Shown one piece after another: positions 1 to 6,699 of a stretch of DNA of 54,495 bases. Position 1 is the first letter of the stretch, and each line of letters opens with the position of its first letter. The notes below the pieces were generated by a model that searched no databases, had not been told where the DNA came from, and was given only the letters and a program-made list of their open reading frames with translations. This DNA comes from JAVBMU01 sp031551755 (GTDB taxonomy: Bacteria > Actinomycetota > Actinomycetes > Actinomycetales > Cellulomonadaceae): contig JAVBNE010000018.1 of the NCBI GenBank assembly GCA_031551755.1, positions 1 to 54,495 on the forward strand, in the 5' to 3' direction. The translations under genes were made by a program, and so were the position numbers.

Positions 1-80
1 AACGACGAGTACTCCCCGAGGTGGTCGGACACCAGACGCACAGCACGCGCCTTGATCCCCGGATCGATCTTCTTGGGCAT
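1..80 (-). CDS. IS3-family transposase OrfA, N-terminal fragment
   Basis: ATG at 80 reads off the contig edge as MPKKIDPGIKARAVRLV, then SDHLGEYSS. This is the helix-turn-helix N-terminus of an IS3-type OrfA (Transposase_8-like). The gene is incomplete only because the contig ends. An identical copy starts at 54416 on the opposite strand. Confidence 0.7.
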   Translation of the reverse strand, partial: MPKKIDPGIKARAVRLVSDHLGEYSS

Positions 81-140
81 GAGCCCATCCTTCCTGGTCG
101 GCGACTCAGAAAGGAACGGCATCAAACCCAGGGCGGTTCA
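1..140 (-). mobile_element. Left end of an IS3-family element (contig edge)
   Basis: The first 141 bases are the exact reverse complement of the last 141 bases of the window. Identity stops just outside a TGAACC terminus, as expected at the tip of an IS3-family inverted repeat. Read on the minus strand, the terminus (140 inward to the contig edge) is followed by the start of a transposase OrfA. Only about 140 bp of the element is present, so family assignment rests on the TG terminus and the OrfA N-terminus. Confidence 0.75.
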
Positions 141-449
141 GAAGAGACTGGCGCGCGCAGCTCCCGGCGTCCGCACCCCGTGACCCGCCCCCGACGCCAA
201 CCCGCGATCAGCCCCCGCAAACTCCCGCTGCGAAACCCCCACCATCGCCACCTGCGCCTCCACCAAATCACCCAACGACGACCCACCCCGAGCCAACACA
301 TCCTGCGAATCCCCAAACGCCGACCGCACCCGGTACACCCCGAACTCCGGCGCAGCGATCAACCCCACCGCCACCGCAGCCCTCCGAAGGCCCGAACCCA
401 TCCCCTCGAGCCCATCGTCAGTGACCACCAAGTCCGCCACGCCGCGCAC
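138..449 (-). CDS. EspC/WXG100-like small helical protein, possible T7SS substrate
   Basis: A 103-residue protein starts at GTG 449, preceded by a GAGCGAAAG ribosome-binding-like stretch. The sequence is largely helical, begins with a LVVTDDGLEGMGSGLRRAA segment, and has no signal peptide or membrane span. Length and layout resemble EspC-like (PF10824) or WXG100 partners of type VII secretion, but there is no clear WXG. The stop codon comes from the TGA of the IS terminus at 138-140, so the native C-terminus may be missing. DUF1023 hydrolases are often encoded next to such genes, and one lies at the other contig end on the same strand. The family call is tentative. Confidence 0.5.
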   Translation of the reverse strand: MRGVADLVVTDDGLEGMGSGLRRAAVAVGLIAAPEFGVYRVRSAFGDSQDVLARGGSSLGDLVEAQVAMVGVSQREFAGADRGLASGAGHGVRTPGAARASLF

Positions 450-665
450 CTTTCGCTCAATCGGCCACCCTGACCAGGGCTAACCGCAACACACCATGCC
501 AAACACCCGCACGACACGTCACCCCAGCCACAACGGCGCCAGCCCCATTGACCAGCGCGCATGACCAACACGATGCCGAACATCCGCATACTGTGTCAAA
601 TATGCAACGGCGGATAACGCGAGAGCGCGCACCCTCTTGATGCGACTTCCACCCAGACCCCGCGA

Positions 666-691
666 GGGTGCCGTCCAACAGGACGGCACCC
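666..691 (-). terminator. Terminator-like hairpin after symporter gene
   Basis: A perfect 11-bp stem (GGGTGCCGTCC / GGACGGCACCC) with a 4-nt loop lies 44 bp past the symporter stop. There is no U-tract, which is common in high-GC actinobacteria. Confidence 0.6.
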
Positions 692-734
692 CCGCCAATC
701 TTCGGCCCATGCGCCTCAACCAGGCGTGGGCGGC

Positions 735-2309
735 TCAGCGCCGCGCGGACGCCACCAACTCCGGATCCGCGGCACCGGCCGCATCCGCAGTCGCCGCGTC
801 GCCCGCAACCGCATCACCCGGAGCTTCGCCGTCGGCCGACCCCACAGCCGCAGCGTCATCGGCGAAGAGGTCGGTCGCGGAGGCACCCGCGTACTTGGCG
901 GTGTCGAGGATACCCTCACGCTTGGCCACGATCGTCGGCACCAGCACCTGACCCGCCACGTTCACGGCCGTGCGGCCCATGTCGAGGATCGGGTCGATGG
1001 CGAGCAGCAGCCCCACCCCGGCCAACGGGAGGCCGAGCGTCGACAGAGTCAGCGTCAGCATGACGACGGCCCCCGTCAGCCCGGCGGTCGCCGCCGAACC
1101 GACGACCGAGACGAACGCGATGAGCAGGTAATCCGTCCACGACAGGTCGATGCCGAAGATCTGGGCCACGAAGATCGCGGAGATCGCCGGGTAGATCGAG
1201 GCGCAACCGTCCATCTTGGTGGTGGCGGCCAACGGCACTGCGAACGACGCGTACTCCCGCGGCACCCCCAGGTTCCGTTCGGTGACCCGCTCCGTGACCG
1301 GCAGTGTGCCGACCGAGGACCGGGAGACGAAGGCCAACTGGATCGCCGGCCACGCGCCCCGGAAGTAGCTGACCACCCCGAGACCGTTGACCCGCAACAG
1401 CACTGGGTAGACCACGAACAGCACGAGCGCCAGGCCCACATAGATCGCGATGGCGTACCAGGCCAGCGATTGCAGCGACTCCCAGCCGTAGGTCGCCACG
1501 GCCGTGCCGATCAGTCCGAGGGTGCCCAACGGCGCGAGACGAATCACCCACCACAGCACCTTCTGCACGATCGCGAGCGCCGAACGGTTGACGGCCAGGA
1601 ACGGGTCGGCGGCCTTCCCGGACTTCAGCGCCGCGATGCCGATGACGAGCGCCACCACCAGGATCTGCAGGACGTTGAAGGTGATTCCGGTGGTCGCGCT
1701 GGTGACCGTGCCGTCGGCGCTGGTGGTCAGGTCGGTGCGGGCCCCCAGGCCCAGGACGTTGACGGGGATGATCCCGGTCAGGAAGTCGAGCCAGCTTCCG
1801 GACTTGTCGAGGGCGTAACCGTCGGCGATGTCCAGGGAGGTGTGGCGGCCCGGCTGGAAGATCAACCCGAGACCGATGCCGATGACCACGGAGATCGCGG
1901 CGGTGATGGCGAACCAGATGATGGTCTGGCCGGCGAGCCGAGCCGCATGGGTGACGGTCCGCAGGTTCGCGATCGACGCGACGATGGCGGTGAAGATCAG
2001 CGGCGGCACGATCGCCTTGAGCAGGGTGACGAAGGAGCTGCCGATCGTGTCCAGCGTGGTGGTCAGCCAGTTGGGGCTTTCGGCGTCGCCGGAGCCGACC
2101 GGCCCCATGGACAGCGCCACCCACCCGAGGAGCGCCCCGAGGGCGAGGCCGAGCACGATCTGGGTGGAGAAGGACGGGAACCGCAGCCGGCGACGCCGGG
2201 AGCCGGTCCCGGACGGGGTCGCCCCCGGCGGCGGAGTGGTGGTCGCGGAAGATGCGACGGTGGATGCGTCCCCGGCGGAAGTGGCCGAGGAATCTGGAGA
2301 GGTGGACAC
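735..2309 (-). CDS. SDF/DAACS-family cation symporter, probable cystine importer
   Basis: This is a 524-residue member of the dicarboxylate/amino acid:cation symporter family (GltP, DctA, TcyP). It has multiple hydrophobic segments, the re-entrant-loop-like SSVGTLP motif, and TTKMDGCASIYPA where the family usually has NMDGT. The unusual K and C there make the coupling ion uncertain. I chose GTG 2309 because AAAGG lies 8-9 nt upstream; the frame stays open to 2375. The N-terminal 40 or so residues are a Ser/Thr/Pro-rich cytoplasmic tail and the C-terminus is Ala/Asp-rich. The upstream leader peptide ends in Cys-Cys, which points to cystine or cysteine as substrate (inference). A cystathionine-lyase-like gene at 8796-9986 adds weak support. 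Confidence 0.88.
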   Translation of the reverse strand: MSTSPDSSATSAGDASTVASSATTTPPPGATPSGTGSRRRRLRFPSFSTQIVLGLALGALLGWVALSMGPVGSGDAESPNWLTTTLDTIGSSFVTLLKAIVPPLIFTAIVASIANLRTVTHAARLAGQTIIWFAITAAISVVIGIGLGLIFQPGRHTSLDIADGYALDKSGSWLDFLTGIIPVNVLGLGARTDLTTSADGTVTSATTGITFNVLQILVVALVIGIAALKSGKAADPFLAVNRSALAIVQKVLWWVIRLAPLGTLGLIGTAVATYGWESLQSLAWYAIAIYVGLALVLFVVYPVLLRVNGLGVVSYFRGAWPAIQLAFVSRSSVGTLPVTERVTERNLGVPREYASFAVPLAATTKMDGCASIYPAISAIFVAQIFGIDLSWTDYLLIAFVSVVGSAATAGLTGAVVMLTLTLSTLGLPLAGVGLLLAIDPILDMGRTAVNVAGQVLVPTIVAKREGILDTAKYAGASATDLFADDAAAVGSADGEAPGDAVAGDAATADAAGAADPELVASARR

Positions 2310-2512
2310 CAGGATGCCTTTCTGCAGGCGTGGAGGGGCGCTCGACGACACCTGCGCGCAGGCGAATGCCCACACGGCAGGGTGACGAACGGCTGGAGCG
2401 GGATCAGTGAGGATCGATCAGCGGGGCTGAGGAGTCAGCACAACGGTGATCGGCGCACGACCAAGAACTGGTCGAGCGAGGCCGCGACGAGCGCGGCTGG
2501 GAACCGGTGGGG

Positions 2513-2599
2513 TCAGCGGCCGCAACACATGGCGCTGGCGACACGACCGAGGTCGATGGCGCGGCGCGCGGTGAGCGGCAAGAAGATGCTGACGTACAC
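2513..2599 (-). CDS. Cysteine-responsive leader peptide (28 aa)
   Basis: A short ORF starts at GTG 2599 with a strong GGAAGGAA site five bases upstream. It encodes 28 residues: VYVSIFLP, then LTARRAIDLGRVASAMCCGR. The second part matches the pattern of actinobacterial leader peptides upstream of sulfur-metabolism genes (Arg-rich, DL-RVASA, then Cys). It ends 203 nt before the symporter start. In the known cases scarcity of Cys-tRNA stalls ribosomes in the leader and raises downstream expression. That mechanism is inferred here, while the ORF and motif are directly visible. Confidence 0.75.
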   Translation of the reverse strand: MYVSIFLPLTARRAIDLGRVASAMCCGR

Positions 2600-2751
2600 G
2601 AGGTTCCTTCCGGGTCAGCTCCCGCGCGTCGCGGGAGTGGTCACTGCGAGACGTGACTGTACCCGCTGATGGCCGGTGCGCGCGCGGCGAGCCATCGCAC
2701 GCTGCAAGGCAACGCACCCGCCGCGCGGGCGTCCCGCATTGAGCTTTGCAA

Positions 2752-3867
2752 CTACCGGTTTTTGAAGTAGCGGAAGAGGTGTCGTTCACGGGTCGCGAGT
2801 AGCGCGGCTTGCGCCCCAACCAGCGCGCCGAGGCCACCAGCCGCCACGGTGCGCATGCCGATGGCCCACACGTCGTAGGCAGGATCGGGGTTACCCCAGG
2901 CGGCAACCCACCATAGGGCACTGCCCGCAACAACGGTCGCGGAAAGCACCCATGCCAGCGTTTCGAGCAAAAGCTCCCACCGGAGCGCATCCCGTGGCAC
3001 CCGCGCATGCAGGGCACTCGTCAACTCCAGGCGACGTGTTCTGACCGCGACGAAGCCGATCAGGATTCCGACGACGACCGCCCCGGCAGTGGCATGCCGG
3101 GTGATCCGGTCGGCCATGAGCGCAGCGGCGTCATAGCTGGAACCCGGTTTCGGGTTGAGTTGCCCCTGGACCGCATTCTGTTCCGAGCCCACCCCCACGG
3201 CTAGCGCCGTCCGCAGGTAGACGGCAGTGGTTTCGTTCACCGGCCAGACTTCGGCCCAGCAGGCGTCGAAGACGCCGCTCACCGCGGTCGGAGCGAGCAC
3301 GGCGTAGCCGAGTGTTCGGTTGCGGCCGTCATCCGGGTAGGGGTAGACACCCGCAATGCTGGCTGCTCCGGCATCGGTGGCCACCTGATCGCCGCGTGAG
3401 GCGCCGAGGGTCGTGGCCAGTTCTGAAGCCAACCAGATGCCCGCGCCATTGGTTGCGGATGCGTCGAGTACCCGGGGCAAGCCTGGGGTGACTTCGAAGA
3501 CGTCGAGGCGGGCGGCGGGCAAGTTGAGTGCCCGCAGGGGCGTTCCGGACCGAACGGCTCCCGCGGCCGTGATCCCATCGATTTCAGCTAATGCTTCACA
3601 TCTGGCTCCGTCGATTCCTTGCGAAGCCTCGAGAACCTGCACGGATGCCCCGGCCCGGCGGAAGTCGTGTGCGCCGTCGACGACGCTCACCATCGACCGG
3701 ATGTCGGCGGCCGCCAGACCACCAATCGCGAAGAGCACGACTGAGACGTAAAGCGCGGCACGGGTGGTGCCGGTCCGAATGTTGCGCCAGGCCTCGGACA
3801 TCACCGAGCCGGGCCGCATGGGCTGGGCGGTCTGGGGCGGCGTGAGGCGAGGCTGGGCGGTCGTCAT
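2752..3867 (-). CDS. ABC transporter permease, FtsX/MacB-like
   Basis: A 371-residue membrane protein. One transmembrane segment near residues 35-55 (AALYVSVVLFAIGGLAAAD) is followed by a large extracytoplasmic domain of about 180 residues, then three C-terminal membrane segments. This is half the usual MacB/FtsX layout with a periplasmic-type core domain. ATG 3867 overlaps the stop of the ATPase gene (ATGA), so the two are translationally coupled. It is the last gene of a five-gene minus-strand operon headed by a secreted-peptide gene, which suggests peptide export or self-protection rather than nutrient uptake. The substrate is unknown. Confidence 0.8.
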   Translation of the reverse strand: MTTAQPRLTPPQTAQPMRPGSVMSEAWRNIRTGTTRAALYVSVVLFAIGGLAAADIRSMVSVVDGAHDFRRAGASVQVLEASQGIDGARCEALAEIDGITAAGAVRSGTPLRALNLPAARLDVFEVTPGLPRVLDASATNGAGIWLASELATTLGASRGDQVATDAGAASIAGVYPYPDDGRNRTLGYAVLAPTAVSGVFDACWAEVWPVNETTAVYLRTALAVGVGSEQNAVQGQLNPKPGSSYDAAALMADRITRHATAGAVVVGILIGFVAVRTRRLELTSALHARVPRDALRWELLLETLAWVLSATVVAGSALWWVAAWGNPDPAYDVWAIGMRTVAAGGLGALVGAQAALLATRERHLFRYFKNR

Positions 3868-4529
3868 CGGTCGGCGCCGGTCAGTGCGCCGCCGGGCTGC
3901 GCCTCGCTGGGCTGCGCAGAGACTGACCCCTGGTAGTCGGCGAGGTCGATCACGCGGGTGCACGCGTCCCGGGCATGCGGATCGTGGGTGGCGACGACGA
4001 CGATCGATGAGGTATTGGCGACTTCGGCGAGCACGGCACTGACAGTGGCGGCCGTTGCGAGATCCAGTTGTGCGGTCGGCTCATCGACGAGCAGCAGGTC
4101 CGGAGCCATCGCGATGGCTCGCGCCAGCATCAACCGTTGCGCTTCCCCGCCGGACAGATCCCGGAAAAGGCGTTCCGCGACGGACGTCAGTGCGAAACGG
4201 TTCATGATCGCCAGCGCCTCAGGTTCGGCGTCGGCACGGCGAACCCCGCGGGCAAGCAGGGGTAGCACCACATGATCGAGGGCCGTGCGACGTGGGACCC
4301 CGTGGGGGTTCTGGAAAACCCAGCCGATATGTTCGATGCCGGTTTGCTCGACTGATCCGCAGGTGGGAGCGAGCCAGCCGGCGAGCAGATTCAGGAGTGT
4401 TGATTTGCCAGAACCTGAGGGTCCGACAAGTGCGACCACCTCCCCCGGAAGCAGTGTCATGTTGAGGTCGCTGAAGAGCGCCCCCGTCCCGGTGAAGGAA
4501 TGCGAGAGACCGACCGTTCGCACTCGCAT
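3864..4529 (-). CDS. ABC transporter ATP-binding protein (LolD/MacB type)
   Basis: A 221-residue nucleotide-binding domain with a complete motif set: Walker A GPSGSGKST, Q-loop FQNPHG, signature LSGGEAQRLMLARAIA, Walker B LLLVDEPTAQLD and H-loop VVATHD. ATG 4529 starts the conserved MRVRTVGLSHSF. A second possible start (ATG near 4585) overlaps the upstream stop and would add about 19 Arg/Pro-rich residues. The subclass normally pairs with FtsX/MacB-like permeases, as it does here. Confidence 0.88.
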   Translation of the reverse strand: MRVRTVGLSHSFTGTGALFSDLNMTLLPGEVVALVGPSGSGKSTLLNLLAGWLAPTCGSVEQTGIEHIGWVFQNPHGVPRRTALDHVVLPLLARGVRRADAEPEALAIMNRFALTSVAERLFRDLSGGEAQRLMLARAIAMAPDLLLVDEPTAQLDLATAATVSAVLAEVANTSSIVVVATHDPHARDACTRVIDLADYQGSVSAQPSEAQPGGALTGADR

Positions 4530-4576
4530 CGGGGCTGGTTCTGGTCGATTCGGTCCGGGTCGCTCAACTCGGGACC

Positions 4577-5611
4577 TCAGGTGCATGTGGTGTTCCCGTG
4601 CTGTGCGGTGAGCTGGACGGTGCTCGGGACCGCGCCGTCGTCGAAGGTGACGAAAGCTCTTCCGAGGGAGGAGGACAGGATGCTCACTGAATGCGACGCG
4701 CCCTCGGCTCTCACGCAACCCTTGGTTCCGGCAAGCGCGAACAGTGCGCCTGGCGGGACGACTGCCGCGTCGATCGGTGTGGCGAGCACGTATTCGAGAG
4801 TGAGAGTCTCGCCGCCGTCGCCCCGCTGCCAACCGGCAAACTCCGGGCCGCTCAGCACGGCATTCAGGAGGTTCGAATCGGTGACGAGGCCATCTTTTAC
4901 TGGAGCGCTGGCCTCCCCGTATCGGATCATGCGTGGTCCAGGTGTGGCGCCGTCGGTCCCTTCCGTGATTCGAAGTGAAACCAGTGATCCCGCAGTGGTC
5001 ACCAGTGGTCCGTCGCTGACCTGCGCGCCGAGGTGTGCGCATTTTTTCGCGACCACGGAGGTGGCGGGTAGCCAGAGCACAGACGCGGCTTGGAGGCTCC
5101 CGCTCGTGTTGGTCACATCGGCGTCCTTGTATAGGGCGACCACTGCCCGCCGGGTCGCGTCCCGGTAGTTGCCGTCGGCGGTCACGGGGTACCCGAGGCG
5201 CGCAAGTTCGGTTTGCAGCGCGCGGACATCAGCGCCCTTGGTTCCGGGGCCAAGGTCACGCCACAGGGGAACGCTCGTCGCGAGCGCTATGACGGGCCGG
5301 TCGTCGATCGTGATCGGGCTCGACCCGGACTTGATCGTCGCACCCGGAATACAAGTGGTGGCCGCGACCCGACCGGTGTCCCCGACGGTCAGTTCCGACT
5401 CCTCGGTGGCCTGCGGGATCATCTTGACCTGACGAACGTCATCGAATGTTTCGACGGTGACCGGCGCAGTCGTCGGCTCATTGGCTTGGACGCTCGACGG
5501 AACACGCTCAGGCCCCCAGGCGATACCCGCTGCAGCGCCGAGAGCGAGCAGCACGACGGCGGCCAGCGCCATCGTCGAGGCGCCGAATTGTCTCCCACGA
5601 GTTCGAGTCAC
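4577..5611 (-). CDS. Membrane-anchored peptidoglycan-binding adaptor of the ABC exporter
   Basis: A 344-residue protein with an N-terminal membrane anchor (about residues 14-33) and a PG_binding_1-like repeat at about 122-165 (GTKGADVRALQTELARLGY). It continues into a beta-rich domain like those of HlyD/MacA-type adaptors. It probably links the exporter to the cell wall in this Gram-positive envelope. The gene lies between the lipoprotein gene (6-bp gap) and the ATPase gene. Peptidoglycan-binding adaptors next to an ATPase and FtsX-like permease are a known actinobacterial arrangement; the cargo is not identified. Confidence 0.75.
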   Translation of the reverse strand: MTRTRGRQFGASTMALAAVVLLALGAAAGIAWGPERVPSSVQANEPTTAPVTVETFDDVRQVKMIPQATEESELTVGDTGRVAATTCIPGATIKSGSSPITIDDRPVIALATSVPLWRDLGPGTKGADVRALQTELARLGYPVTADGNYRDATRRAVVALYKDADVTNTSGSLQAASVLWLPATSVVAKKCAHLGAQVSDGPLVTTAGSLVSLRITEGTDGATPGPRMIRYGEASAPVKDGLVTDSNLLNAVLSGPEFAGWQRGDGGETLTLEYVLATPIDAAVVPPGALFALAGTKGCVRAEGASHSVSILSSSLGRAFVTFDDGAVPSTVQLTAQHGNTTCT

Positions 5612-5617
5612 TGATCG

Positions 5618-6187
5618 CTAACCCTGGGGATCAACTGCGCAGGCTTGGAACACATCTGGGGACTTAGCGATGACCCCCTTGGTATCTGTTGTCATCTCTT
5701 CATTGAGGTCCCTTCCGCTGAAGCCGGGCTCGGCCGCACCCTTGCGAACCAGACAATCAGCTAGAAGATCCATGAGATCGACATTCTCTGGATTTCGTGA
5801 ACTGTCAACGTAGAGAGGCTCGATGTACTGGAGCGATCCGACCCGGCACTCCGGGTCGAACTCGTCGTACCTCTCGCCATCACGGGTCTCATAGGCCACG
5901 CTCGTCCCCGTCCCCGTCAACTTTACCTCCACGTCGTGCCCCGCGAGACAATCCAAGTACAGTTGGGCAGCCTCCTTGAACTCGGCATCGGTAATCTTTC
6001 CATCGGCCAAAATCTCGCGCTCAAGATCCGACGTCGCAGAATCCATTGCCTGCTCAAACTCGACGGCCCACGGCCCTTCGATCTTCGGCTTTTCCGACGA
6101 ACAAGCGACGAGCATACCCAGCACTAATGCGAGAACCGCGCTATAGGCGACAGGGGAACGCAAACGCTGGTACGAGTACCCCCTCAT
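5618..6187 (-). CDS. Lipoprotein of unknown function in the exporter operon
   Basis: 189 residues with a type II signal peptide (membrane segment at about 14-28, lipobox LVAC followed by SSEKP). The mature part is acidic, with an ADGKITDAEFKEA helix and four Cys residues that could form disulfides. Its ATG at 6187 overlaps the stop of the secreted-peptide gene (ATGA). Position between peptide and exporter would suit an immunity or carrier role, but nothing in the sequence proves it. Confidence 0.7.
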   Translation of the reverse strand: MRGYSYQRLRSPVAYSAVLALVLGMLVACSSEKPKIEGPWAVEFEQAMDSATSDLEREILADGKITDAEFKEAAQLYLDCLAGHDVEVKLTGTGTSVAYETRDGERYDEFDPECRVGSLQYIEPLYVDSSRNPENVDLMDLLADCLVRKGAAEPGFSGRDLNEEMTTDTKGVIAKSPDVFQACAVDPQG

Positions 6188-6524
6188 GAGCCGATGACGG
6201 AGAACCAGGAACTTGTTGAGCCACCTACCGTCGCACGTCCCTTATTTCCCGCGTTTGTGCCATAACTCGCGCTTGCTGTGCTCAGTTGGCTCTTCGTTCC
6301 CAGTACTGAAGTTACTGCACCATACTGGTATCGGTCGATTCGTGCCTGAACATATGTGCGAGTCCGGTTCGTGGAGGTCATCGCCGTGGATGTCGAGTCC
6401 GCCATGCCATGCCACTGGCAAGAACATAGCTTCCCGAGTTCGCCGTGGCCATGGGCGCGAGGCCCACCAAGCCAGCCGTCGTGAGAAGTGCGAGGCCCAT
6501 GCTCGCGAGAGTTGTTTTCCGCAT
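6184..6524 (-). pseudogene. Secreted small peptide gene split by a 5-bp tandem duplication
   Basis: ATG 6524 has a textbook GGAGG site and begins a signal peptide (MRKTTLASMGLALLTTAG, then LVGLAPMATA). After about 38 residues the frame runs into a stop at 6378. A neighbouring frame carries the rest (MADSTSTAMTSTNRTRTY onward) to the stop at 6184. The break falls at a doubled CATGG near 6403-6412. Removing one copy restores a continuous secreted protein of about 111 residues, rich in Ser, Thr, Gly and Tyr. It could be a recent loss, a phase-variable switch or an assembly error. Its place at the head of an exporter operon makes a bacteriocin-like role plausible, but no family is recognised. Confidence 0.65.
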
Positions 6525-6551
6525 TTGAATCCTCCATTGGGTTCAGCCTCG

Positions 6552-6579
6552 ACGATAGCAGCAGCAGGGAGTATGTCAA
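6552..6579 (-). promoter_or_regulatory. Sigma70-type promoter of the peptide/exporter operon
   Basis: TTGACA (6574-6579) and TATCGT (6552-6557) are separated by 16 nt, about 28 bp upstream of the GGAGG and ATG of the peptide gene. The -35 box is a perfect consensus. Confidence 0.55.
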
Positions 6580-6699
6580 GCCCTCCCGTGGACCAACGGG
6601 ATCACACCATATTCACCCCTTTTGCCAGGCGGACAAAACTCGGCCGGCAAACCCTCCACGTCGTACGGCCCCGCATTGCCATCGCCTTGTCGTCGAACG

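Noticed and set aside
726..2669. Long plus-strand open frame (647 codons) opposite the symporter gene
   Set aside because: Low-complexity Arg/Gly/Asp-rich translation typical of the antisense of a GC3-rich gene, with no family resemblance.
2418..3017. 199-codon minus-strand frame overlapping the leader peptide
   Set aside because: Arg/Pro-rich and out of frame with the permease. The 28-codon leader in another frame has the better start and motif.
6184..6524. Lactococcin 972-family bacteriocin
   Set aside because: Size, signal peptide and exporter context fit, but I could not match the mature sequence to that family with any confidence.
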